Origin: Enterobacter chengduensis
Lineage (GTDB): Bacteria > Pseudomonadota > Gammaproteobacteria > Enterobacterales > Enterobacteriaceae
Direction of reading: 5' to 3'
Assembly (NCBI RefSeq): GCF_001984825.2
Contig: NZ_CP043318.1
Span: 3,906,001 to 3,970,000, forward strand
Length of the DNA: 64,000 bases
Both the position numbers and the translations under genes were made by a program. The notes beneath the pieces were generated by a model that was given only the letters and a program-made list of their open reading frames with translations, was not told the origin of the DNA and did not search any database. How positions within the stretch are numbered: the stretch's first letter is position 1; every line of letters starts with the position of its first letter. This document shows, one piece after another, positions 1 through 6,803 of the stretch.

Positions 1-744
1 TGTGATGATCCTAATTTCTTGAGGCAGGAAAAAAAGGACCCACGCTTTCTCGAAAAATATGCTTTGTATGTAGAGTCTAAACATTATGAGGATGAGTACT
101 TAGAAAGGGCGAAGAAATCTATAATAATTTGTGCTGAATCCTTACATAAGGCTATTAAGAAAGATGGAAGACTTGGAGCTTGTGTTGACGTGTCTAGTAT
201 GCTGAGTCGAATGCTGGAAGAATTGGGTATTTGGAGTTATGTAACCAATTCAGCGGTTAAGATTGATTTCCCTCAGTCATCAAAAATTAAGCCCATCTGG
301 TTTTGGTCACCCTCCGATGGAAGTGGGATGGCAGCAGCACATGCCATTGTTGTTGCACCACCTTTTGCAATCGTAGATTTAACCATCAAAATGCAACCGT
401 ACCAACCAGGAGTCAATAGGTATCTTCCAGAAATAGCATTGGTTACAGATTATACTTACGGTCAATGGGAACCTGAAGACGTTATTGAGCATGACACCCT
501 AAATATGTACGGTTTAAGCGGTGATGCTGCTCGTAAAGCTATTCAGAGCCAACTAAGGCCAATGTATGAAGTGATGAATACATTCCCGTGCCGGATAGCA
601 ACATTTGGAGAAACCCATATTAAGTATACGACCATTGCTATCGGAGGTTCATTAGAACCTCTGAGCGGGATCTTAGGCTATAAACCTAATGGCCAAACTG
701 CACTAGAGATTTTTCAAAATGATATTATTCCTCGATTAAGTTGA
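1..744 (+). CDS. Transglutaminase/papain-like hypothetical protein, 5' end outside window
   Basis: The frame is open from base 1, so the start is probably upstream; a TTG at 19 is only the first possible internal start. Counting from that TTG, the protein has Cys55 at the head of a helix (GACVDVSSML), His108 (AAHAIVVAPPF) and Asp120 (AIVDLT). That order and spacing resemble the Cys-His-Asp triad of transglutaminase-like or papain-like folds. No signal peptide or membrane segment is visible. Base composition is more AT-rich than the core genome to the right, which fits horizontal transfer. I do not recognise a named family, and the triad assignment is inference from motif spacing. Confidence 0.6.
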   Translation, partial: CDDPNFLRQEKKDPRFLEKYALYVESKHYEDEYLERAKKSIIICAESLHKAIKKDGRLGACVDVSSMLSRMLEELGIWSYVTNSAVKIDFPQSSKIKPIWFWSPSDGSGMAAAHAIVVAPPFAIVDLTIKMQPYQPGVNRYLPEIALVTDYTYGQWEPEDVIEHDTLNMYGLSGDAARKAIQSQLRPMYEVMNTFPCRIATFGETHIKYTTIAIGGSLEPLSGILGYKPNGQTALEIFQNDIIPRLS

Positions 745-827
745 ATAAGTCGTTTAAGGGGTCCGTTAGGATATAGGGCATTATTGTACGTTTAGCGCTT
801 ACCAAACTGACCCTGGTTGCTAATCAC

Positions 828-938
828 TTAAGTTCTGATCTTTAAGTTACAGCCCACACGGAATGCTCTTCCTATTTCGAGATATTCAGCTCTCGCGGCA
901 CCGGTCAGCTGCTGCGACTGCTCAGTAAACTTGGCCAT
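828..938 (-). pseudogene. Truncated 5' end of an unrecognised gene (36 codons)
   Basis: A good ribosome binding site (GAGGAG, about 8 nt upstream) precedes an ATG at 938. It opens a 36-codon frame beginning MAKFTEQSQQLTGAAR and stopping at a TAA at 828. The strong initiation signal and normal protein-like composition suggest the front of a longer gene whose remainder was lost. It lies just outside the IS1111 element. It could instead be a genuine small protein. No family is recognised. Confidence 0.35.
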
Positions 939-1024
939 ATTGACCTGCTCCTCGTTGATTAATACACCGCGATGTTAGTAATGTATTGGAGTCCGCTTGG
1001 AAAACGGAATCTATGGTCACTCCC

Positions 1025-1264
1025 GTTTTTGCAACACCGATTTTGACGACAAGTTGGCTTGCTTGAATCTATCCGGCGTCTGAATGGGATTTTATTCCCG
1101 CGCCTTGATGAGTTCCGCGCCTGATGAACCTCCAGAAAATATACGGCTTCAATGAGCCTTTCCGTTTTACAGGTTCCTCAACAGGCCGGTGGGCCGTTAG
1201 TATCATCAATATCAGTATTCGCAAAACCAGATCAGTAATTCTTTAAACCGGTGTATTTCTGCCG
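1025..1264 (-). ncRNA. Candidate guide (seek/bridge) RNA region of the IS1111 element
   Basis: This non-coding stretch lies between the transposase stop and the distal subterminal repeat. IS110-family elements express a structured non-coding RNA that pairs with donor and target DNA, and in the IS1111 group it comes from the region 3' of the transposase. Position, length and absence of a credible gene fit this. I have not folded it, so exact ends and guide loops are not claimed. Confidence 0.45.
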
Positions 1265-2269
1265 TTATGCTACATAAGTTTGCTGTCGTGCCGTTAGGGC
1301 CCAGGCTATTCTGGCCAGCTTGTTTGCCAGAGCACAAGTGACGACAAAGTTGCTTTTCCGGCACAGTAAATCCCTGACCCAATCGGCCAATTTGCCAGAC
1401 TGGTGTTCCAGTTTTTGTATGAATACCCTGGCACATTGAACCAACAAAGTTCGGATCTTTTTATTACCTCGCTTACTAATTCCCAGCAATGTCGTCCTAC
1501 CTCCCGTGCTGTACTGCCGAGGTACAAGCCCTGTTGCCGCCGCAAAGTCACGGCTGCTGGCGTACTGCTTCCCGTCGCCAATCTCAGTTGAAATAGTACT
1601 CGCTGTCAGTGTTCCGACGCAGGGAATGCTCAGCAAGCGCTGTCCAACCTCATCTTCGTCCAACTTTCGTTTCAACTGGGATTCCAAATCTTTAATCTGC
1701 TCAACAAGATAGTGATAATGCTGTTGTAATTTCAGCAATAACTGGCTGAGGTAAAGAGGCAAACTATTATCCTCAAGAATGGTACTCAGTCGGCTAATAA
1801 CGGCAGCTCCTCGGGGAACGCTAATGCCAAATTCCAGCAGAAAAGCATGCATTTGATTGGTTGTTTTTACCTTATCCTGAACCAGGGATTCACGGACACG
1901 ATGCAGAGCCCGCATTGCCTGCTGAGATTCCGTTCTGGGCTGCACAAAACGCATAGACGGACGCGATGCAGCTTCACAAATAGCTTCGGCGTCGACAAAG
2001 TCGTTTTTATTGCTTTTAACGAACGGGCGGACAAATTGTGGTGATATCAGCTTTGGGGAATGCCCCAACTCTTCCAACTTGCGTGCAATAAAGTGAGAAC
2101 CGCCACAGGCTTCCATTGCGATGGTTGTAGCGGGGCATGTCGCCAAAAATTCGATCAACTTTGGCCGGGTAAATTTTTTACGGTAAACAGCCTTCCCGCG
2201 ACGATCCTGGCAATGAATATGGAAAGAGTTTTTACCCAGATCGATACCAATGAGCGCAATGTTTTCCAT
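1265..2269 (-). CDS. IS110/IS1111-type transposase (DEDD recombinase)
   Basis: This 334-residue protein is a transposase that moves the IS with a guide RNA. The N-terminal RuvC-like DEDD domain shows Asp10 (IGIDLGKNSF), Glu53 (AMEACGG), and Asp90 and Asp93 (KNDFVDAEA). A coiled-coil linker spans roughly 160-205. The C-terminal Tnp_20 domain (about 210-290) carries the helix-hairpin-helix segment LLSIPCVGTLTAS and the candidate catalytic serine at 254 (GLVPRQYSTGG). Length is typical for the family and no frame disruption is seen. It is read leftwards, away from the AbiV gene. Confidence 0.95.
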   Translation of the reverse strand: MENIALIGIDLGKNSFHIHCQDRRGKAVYRKKFTRPKLIEFLATCPATTIAMEACGGSHFIARKLEELGHSPKLISPQFVRPFVKSNKNDFVDAEAICEAASRPSMRFVQPRTESQQAMRALHRVRESLVQDKVKTTNQMHAFLLEFGISVPRGAAVISRLSTILEDNSLPLYLSQLLLKLQQHYHYLVEQIKDLESQLKRKLDEDEVGQRLLSIPCVGTLTASTISTEIGDGKQYASSRDFAAATGLVPRQYSTGGRTTLLGISKRGNKKIRTLLVQCARVFIQKLEHQSGKLADWVRDLLCRKSNFVVTCALANKLARIAWALTARQQTYVA

Positions 2270-2445
2270 GATAGTTCTCCGAATGAAAGCCTGTCCTCAG
2301 CATAGTACCGGGAAGGAGGGAGTGACCATCTCATTAAATATCCTACGTTAAGCCTGCTTTTTGAGCTGGCATGACGGGCAGCTATGAGCGAGAAGCGGAC
2401 GGCTGGAGATAGGCGCGGGGAGATAAAATCACAAACAAAAGATTC

Positions 2446-3099
2446 TTATTTCCGTAGATGGTTTTTCTTCCTCCACCTATTATTTCTCATTCCGCTTTTA
2501 TGAGGCCATTGCAAAAGATTTTTATATATTTCGTAATCAAACACCTCATCCATCCCTTTGCCTCCCTCGAAATAAAAATCATCCTCCTCAATTCTCGCAA
2601 TTATCCTTAGTAATTCATCATTGATTACTGATATAAACTGCCTAGCATCTTTTTGTTTAATTCTCCAAGGGGTAGAAACTCGGCTATCGATATCAACACC
2701 TCCTTTCATACGAGACAAACCAACATATATAGCATTCTGCTTTTTCTCTTCTAATTCCCTTCTCTGTATCAGTGAAATAAAACCCGGAGAATAATCATCT
2801 ATTTCTCTTGCTACAAAATTCCACTGTTTTTTGGGATGTAGGTATAAAAGTTTTAACCATGCCTGCTCAAACTGAACATCTGGATAGCCCTCATTAGTTT
2901 CAGATGACCAAATGTAGTGATCTACCCAAATGGCTTTTGAGAACTCTTCAAGCGCCAAGACTGAAAGCTGAAATGCACTTGGATACGAACCGTTCTCATA
3001 GAGCAAAATTGAGTCAAAATGAAGACGGATACTATTTCTCAAAGACTCTGCAGCTATTTTATTTAGCTTGTATTTTGATATGCCGTCGTGCTTTTTCAC
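2446..3099 (-). CDS. AbiV-family abortive infection (HEPN-like) protein
   Basis: Residues 10-50 read like the AbiV core: a helix of the form AAESLRNSIRLHFDSI, then LLYENGSYPSAF, then a helix containing LALEEFSKA. AbiV proteins of lactococci block phage development, and the family is classed as all-helical and HEPN-like. I chose the GTG at 3099 because GGAG lies 5 nt upstream; an ATG at 3159 has no ribosome binding site. This gives 217 residues. The tail is basic (MRNNRWRKKN). The gene follows the octapeptide-repeat gene by 97 nt on the same strand, so they may form an operon. Defence function is inference from family membership. Confidence 0.7.
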   Translation of the reverse strand: MKKHDGISKYKLNKIAAESLRNSIRLHFDSILLYENGSYPSAFQLSVLALEEFSKAIWVDHYIWSSETNEGYPDVQFEQAWLKLLYLHPKKQWNFVAREIDDYSPGFISLIQRRELEEKKQNAIYVGLSRMKGGVDIDSRVSTPWRIKQKDARQFISVINDELLRIIARIEEDDFYFEGGKGMDEVFDYEIYKNLLQWPHKSGMRNNRWRKKNHLRK

Positions 3100-3196
3100 T
3101 GATACTCCGCTTCGAAAATTTACTCTTGGAATACACACTGTATAGAGCGGGAAAGCCATGTTTTTATAAATTGAATTCTGACGCGTACTATTAATA

Positions 3197-3748
3197 TTAT
3201 GTAGTCAGCCCCACCCAGTCGTTATTTATGTTGAACTGCAACCAGCTTTGGTCTTTGGCGTAAACAAAGAATCCAACAAAATTATTATCCAGATCAAATT
3301 CAATGAAAAAATTCTTCCGACAATTAACAGCAATACCAGTAAATTGACAGAGTGGATCGAATAACAACCAATAGTGCGGAGTTGGCGACACTGTAAACCC
3401 TACCGCATTTAGTGCTAGATCAAATAAATATAATCCAGGAATATTAGACGATATATTTGGGTTGATCGATGAGGTTAGCTTAGGATTGATGCTTGACGTG
3501 AGATTTGGATTCCTGCTCGACGTGAGCTTGTAGTTGATTGAACTGTTCAACTTAGGGTTTATGCTAGATGTAAGCGCAGGATTGATACTTGAGGTCAGTT
3601 TTGGGTTGATGCTTGACGTCAGCTTTGGGTTAATACTGCTAGTTAGTTGAGGGTTGATACTGCTAGTTAGTTGAGGGTTGATACTGCTCGTCAGGTTTGG
3701 GTTGAGGCTCGACATCAACCTAGGGTTACGACTAGTTGGAATTCTCAT
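3197..3748 (-). CDS. Octapeptide-repeat protein of unknown function
   Basis: The 183-residue protein has two repeat systems. Residues 6-101 are twelve tandem octapeptides of the form S-I-N-P-x-L-T-S. The remainder contains three to four repeats of 21-22 residues with the pattern (L/E/Q)F(D/N)x6-7Gxxxx6-8(W/F)(L/I), which look like beta-hairpin units. GGAG lies 5 nt before the ATG, and the reading frame is clean despite the 24-bp DNA repeats. There is no signal peptide. It precedes the AbiV gene on the same strand. I do not recognise a named family; the repetitive head could be an extended solenoid or stalk carrying the C-terminal beta module. Confidence 0.75.
   Translation of the reverse strand: MRIPTSRNPRLMSSLNPNLTSSINPQLTSSINPQLTSSINPKLTSSINPKLTSSINPALTSSINPKLNSSINYKLTSSRNPNLTSSINPKLTSSINPNISSNIPGLYLFDLALNAVGFTVSPTPHYWLLFDPLCQFTGIAVNCRKNFFIEFDLDNNFVGFFVYAKDQSWLQFNINNDWVGLTT
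3446..3733 (-). repeat. Twelve tandem 24-bp coding repeats
   Basis: The segment encodes twelve consecutive 8-residue units, SINPQLTS, SINPKLTS and variants, all in frame. Neighbouring units at DNA level are near-identical (the SINPQLTS pair), while others have diverged. This indicates past copy-number change by slippage or unequal recombination. Each unit is a multiple of three, so gain or loss changes protein length without a frameshift. Confidence 0.9.
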
Positions 3749-4183
3749 AATGTCTCCGTGACGACTGATAAATTTCAGAGTAGCCTAACGCTTATTTTAA
3801 CGTCAGCCCATATTTAACCACGTGTTAAACCCCTGAACAAGCTAGTCCAACTTTAAGTAATTATAATTAAATTCACTCGTATAAAGAATGTCTGCTATTG
3901 GCACAGAGCGGCCTGTTTGTAAGACCAGCCAGATCTGCTATAGGCGACAAGCCTACATCTTCCACCAAAGCCTCAACCAACACGCAAAACCCAGCCCTCA
4001 ACATTAAACTTAAAAATCATGACGTTACAAAAATTCCTTCCATATCAACATCATCGCCACTCTTTTTGCGCCTTCCCTTCCCCGCAAAAAATCAAAATCC
4101 CTAACAAACTCAACCACCTCCCCCACCAATTACAAGGACGCCAGCAAAATTCTCCATCGGTGATTACCAGAGTCGACTGATGA

Positions 4184-4231
4184 AGTCCTGAAAGCCCGCA
4201 CGGCGCAAGCCCTGCGGGCTTATTTGTGCCT
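4184..4231 (+). repeat. 48-bp direct repeat, left copy, containing a terminator hairpin
   Basis: This copy matches 6373-6420 at 47 of 48 positions; the only difference is A versus T in the T-tract. Each copy contains AGCCCGC and GCGGGCT arms followed by a T-rich run, a rho-independent terminator shape. The pair brackets the integrase relic, hcp, effector, immunity gene and one small ORF. They may be attachment-site-like ends or the product of recombination between duplicated terminators. Confidence 0.85.
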
Positions 4232-4293
4232 TGAATTTGTCCCGCGAAGTCTGATGCCAACTAATTAAATCTGAACCTTTTAGGTCCATTGAT

Positions 4294-4330
4294 AGGCTCA
4301 ACGAAAAGCTCAATTGTTTTCGTTGGGCCT
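4294..4330. promoter_or_regulatory. Inverted repeat upstream of the integrase relic
   Basis: Two 14-bp arms, AGGCTCAACGAAAA and TTTTCGTTGGGCCT, pair with one mismatch around a 9-nt loop, 20 bp before the integrase ATG. It may have been a regulatory or recombinase-binding site of the former mobile element. There is no T-tract, so it is not an obvious terminator. Confidence 0.5.
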
Positions 4331-4350
4331 AAACGCATTGAGACTACCTC

Positions 4351-4791
4351 ATGGCAAGAAAAACCAAGCCGTTAACCGATACGGAAAACAAAGCCGCCAA
4401 ACCTAAAGATGCCGATTACCAATTGTATGACGGTGACGGGCTTACTCTGTTAATCAAGTCCAGTGGAGGTAAGCTCTGGCAATTCCGTTACTATCGGCCT
4501 CTGACCAAGCAGAGAACCAAACAGAGCTTCGGTGCTTACCCTGCCGTCTCGCTTTCTGATGCACGTAAACTCAGAGCCGAATCTAAAGTTTTATTGGCGA
4601 AAGAAATTGATCCTCAGGAACATCAGAAAGAACAGGTGAGAAATTCTCAAGAGGCCAAATTCAGCAAACCGCTACAGATCTGGCTGGCTGCGCAAGTGGG
4701 CCACAAAGGGCCTGAAATGCTGTTCCGGCATTATGATCGGTATCTCGCGGAATATGACGGCAAAACGGCTATTGCATCATCAAGTCGATAA
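4351..4791 (+). pseudogene. P4-type tyrosine integrase with internal deletion
   Basis: Only 146 residues remain of a family that is usually about 400. Residues 1-95 are the DUF4102 arm-binding domain (KDADYQLYDGDGLTLLI, ARKLRAESKVLLAKEIDP). Residues 106-132 jump directly to the end of the catalytic domain, where the GH pair (117-118) and the nucleophile-position Tyr128 (FRHYDRYL) are preserved. The core-binding domain and the catalytic Arg/Lys residues are gone, so it cannot recombine DNA. The deletion kept the frame. It sits just inside the left 48-bp repeat and is read inwards, the usual place for an island integrase. Confidence 0.85.
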
Positions 4792-4881
4792 CCCCGCTTC
4801 GGCGATTAGCAGTAAGCACGAATCGAACAAAACCATGCAAAGTGTGCGGTTATAGTCTCTTTTTTTATATGGAGATAAATC

Positions 4882-5363
4882 ATGGCTATACCAGCTTATT
4901 TGTGGTTGAAGGATGATGGCGGCGCGGACATCAAAGGGTCCGTTGACGTTCAGGACCGTGATGGCAGCATTGAAATTCACAGCTTTGCTCACGGTCTTCA
5001 TCTGCCCACAGATAATATGACCGGCAAGATAACCGGTACTCGCATGCATAGCGCACTTACTTTCGAGAAAGAATTCGACTCCTCAAGCCCATACCTTTAC
5101 AAGGCTGTGGCCAAGGGCCAGACACTAAAAAGTGCCGAATTTAAATGGTACAAAATCAACGATGCGGGTCAGGAAGTTGAATACTTCAACATGCTGCTTG
5201 AGGGCGTCAAAGTCGTCTCTGTATGCCCGCTGATGCACAACTGCAAAATGCCAGCACGGAAAAACACAATCACCTCGAAGCAATATCCCTGCGTTATGAA
5301 AAAATTACCTGGAAGCACTGCGATGGCAACATCATGTTCACTGATGCGTGGAATGAACGATGA
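4882..5363 (+). pseudogene. hcp: Hcp, type VI secretion tube protein, frameshifted near the 3' end
   Basis: The first 120 residues are a normal Hcp1-family protein (MAIPAYLWLKDDGG, EIHSFAHGL, LEGVKVVSV). Around 5245-5248 an A appears to be missing. Restoring one A gives the standard Hcp tail, including EKHNHLE, SLRYEKITWKHCDGN and DAWNER, ending with a TGA at 5361-5363. As read, translation instead runs in a wrong frame to 5391. The intact version would be about 160 residues. GGAG lies 8 nt before the ATG. Hcp forms the secreted hexameric tube and can carry effectors. The lesion is in a short A-run, so either a real mutation or a sequencing error is possible. Confidence 0.85.
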
Positions 5364-5836
5364 TAAACTGCACCTTCAGGCTGAACGGTAACGCTCTGTC
5401 AAACCTGTCTTGCCCGGGGATAGGTTTTTTCCCTGCATACTCCGGCAATACTGGGCAATACCGGAATAACCCAGATTCAGTCGCGGTGAAGAACGTCGGG
5501 CCTCTGCCGCCGGGTAAATATTACATCGTGGACAGGCCGAGAAGCATAGGCACACGGGTAAAAGATTATTTTGCTACCAGGTACACGGGTTCCGATCATT
5601 CAATATGGTTTGCCTTGTACCGTGAAGATAACAGCATCGATGATATTACCTTCATAGATGAAGTGACCAGGGGTAACTTCAGGCTGCATCCTGCTGGATA
5701 TGAAGGTATAAGCAACGGCTGCATAACGCTGCCTTCTCCGGCTCACTTTCACGTACTTAGGGAAGCGCTAATGAGGACACCCAAAACGCTCGTGACTGCT
5801 TCGCTGTCCGCCTACGGCACAATACAGGTGTATTAA
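5360..5836 (+). CDS. Tlde1-like T6SS peptidoglycan effector (DUF2778)
   Basis: The 158-residue protein resembles the DUF2778 family that includes Salmonella Tlde1. Tlde1 acts on peptidoglycan stem peptides by L,D-carboxypeptidase and L,D-transpeptidase-exchange activity. The signature is visible: GPLPPGKYYI in the first half, then His at FRLHPAGYEG and the catalytic cysteine in ISNGCITLPS. Its ATG overlaps the restored hcp stop (ATGA), indicating translational coupling to the tube gene. A small two-TM protein follows directly. No signal peptide is seen, as expected for Hcp- or VgrG-delivered cargo. No other T6SS genes are in the window, so this is an orphan cassette. Confidence 0.8.
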   Translation: MINCTFRLNGNALSNLSCPGIGFFPAYSGNTGQYRNNPDSVAVKNVGPLPPGKYYIVDRPRSIGTRVKDYFATRYTGSDHSIWFALYREDNSIDDITFIDEVTRGNFRLHPAGYEGISNGCITLPSPAHFHVLREALMRTPKTLVTASLSAYGTIQVY

Positions 5837-5837
5837 C

Positions 5838-6077
5838 ATGACCCCCGCAACACAGGCTGGAATGTGGCTTATTCAGTTCATTTCGTTTCTGTCCATCTTC
5901 TCCATAATTTACATCGCATTCCCCTTTGAGTATTTCTTTGACGTATACAGCGACAAAGTGGGGTTCATAACGGAAACGAGCTGGAGTAACATTGTGCTGT
6001 TCGTTATTCTCGCCGTTTCAGTGCTTGTTAATGCCGGGCTGATATTCATAACAGCCACGGCCAGGATGAAAGGTTAA
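5838..6077 (+). CDS. Candidate immunity protein to the Tlde1-like effector
   Basis: The gene starts one base after the effector stop codon and encodes 79 residues with two predicted transmembrane helices (about 9-31 and 49-73). The loop between them (VYSDKVGFITETSWSN) could face the periplasm, where a peptidoglycan-cleaving effector acts. Position, size and membrane topology fit a cognate immunity protein. I see no named family, and the pairing is inferred from context. Confidence 0.65.
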   Translation: MTPATQAGMWLIQFISFLSIFSIIYIAFPFEYFFDVYSDKVGFITETSWSNIVLFVILAVSVLVNAGLIFITATARMKG

Positions 6078-6194
6078 AACTACACTGACCCGCCTCGGCG
6101 AGTTTTTTGTTATGTTATTTCCGTGAATACACAACCAGATCGTAGAGCAAAACCCGAATGAAACGCTTCAACTCCGGAGGCATGGTTTTTATAT

Positions 6195-6380
6195 ATGCTG
6201 GCGCCGGGTGAACATTATCCAGATCCCTACGCAGATAAAGACTATCAGGGTGCTTATGTCATTTTCCCTTATGAGGGGAAATGGCTCACGCAAATTTTCA
6301 AAAATGGAAAGTGGATTGACCTGACGGATCGGAGATTTGAGACTGAAAACCAGGCATTTAATTACGCCCATGAGTCCTGA
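6195..6380 (+). CDS. Small hypothetical protein (61 aa)
   Basis: The predicted protein is rich in aromatic and charged residues (YVIFPYEGKWLTQIF, NGKWIDLTDRRF), which looks protein-like rather than random. The only Shine-Dalgarno-like sequence (GGAGG at about 6176) is 15 nt from the ATG, longer than ideal. Its stop lies inside the right 48-bp terminator repeat, so it would be the last gene of the cassette. The function is unknown; it may be an additional adaptor or orphan immunity protein. Confidence 0.4.
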   Translation: MLAPGEHYPDPYADKDYQGAYVIFPYEGKWLTQIFKNGKWIDLTDRRFETENQAFNYAHES

Positions 6381-6420
6381 AAGCCCGCACGGCGCAAGCC
6401 CTGCGGGCTTTTTTGTGCCT
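6373..6420 (+). repeat. 48-bp direct repeat, right copy, containing a terminator hairpin
   Basis: This is the right partner of the copy at 4184-4231, with one mismatch. The arms AGCCCGC and GCGGGCT are followed by six T residues, making a strong rho-independent terminator for the effector cassette. The two copies define a 2.1-kb segment that could be excised or duplicated by homologous recombination between them. Confidence 0.85.
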
Positions 6421-6594
6421 GTTTATTGTCTCCACTGCTGCATGGATTGAATCCACATGGTATCCACTGGCCGGTAGTTTATGTTGTACTCCCCTGGCAT
6501 TGACAAACATCAGCACCCTCCCCGCCTCTGCTGTAGAAAATAACCCCCCACCCAGCGCTACGGATTAGCCGCCCCCACCCGGAAGGAGCCCCCC

Positions 6595-6678
6595 CTGTAC
6601 AAACCCATAACCGTCATCATCTTCATTCTCCTGACCCTCGCCGCCCTCGCAGAAACAGGCATTTTTTCCTTTGGATAA
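6595..6678 (+). CDS. Possible micro-ORF, 27-residue single-TM peptide with CTG start
   Basis: GGAAGGAG lies about 7 nt upstream of a CTG that opens a 27-codon frame. It begins with a KPITVIIFILLTLAALAE helix and ends in FSFG-stop. The clean hydrophobic helix followed by a polar end is typical of small inner-membrane proteins. No ATG, GTG or TTG is available in frame, so initiation would be unusual, and the frame may be a decayed gene. Confidence 0.3.
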   Translation: MYKPITVIIFILLTLAALAETGIFSFG

Positions 6679-6803
6679 TTCTCAGGTGAAATCTCCTTCA
6701 TCGGGCCACATTGATCTCATTACAGTTTTTTCCTAAAGCCATCCCGCTTCGCCTGTGCCATGCTGAATCACGCTCATAACCGAAAACGTTAAATGAGGAT
6801 ATT

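Larger units (their letters stand above)
1013..2329 (-). mobile_element. IS110 family, IS1111-group insertion sequence
   Basis: A single DEDD transposase is bracketed by a perfect 12-bp inverted repeat, ATGGTCACTCCC. It lies at 1013-1024 on the plus strand and at 2318-2329 on the minus strand. Short subterminal inverted repeats are the mark of the IS1111 group; the true element ends should lie a few bases outside them. About 240 bp of non-coding sequence lies between the transposase stop and the distal repeat. This is the side where IS1111 elements encode their target-guiding RNA. The element looks complete and potentially active. Confidence 0.85.
3749..4350. other. Non-coding stretch between the repeat gene and the integrase relic
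   Basis: No convincing gene is present. The first 150 bases are AT-rich and probably contain the promoter of the leftward repeat-gene/AbiV unit. The right part contains the left copy of the 48-bp terminator repeat (4184-4231) and a 14-bp inverted repeat (4294-4330) just before the integrase start. Confidence 0.6.

Noticed and set aside
3446-3733. The 24-bp repeats considered as a CRISPR array
   Set aside because: There are no spacers between units, and the array is an open reading frame with its own ribosome binding site.
3898-4260. Short frames on both strands before the integrase relic
   Set aside because: Low-complexity products, no ribosome binding site, and overlap with the terminator repeat.
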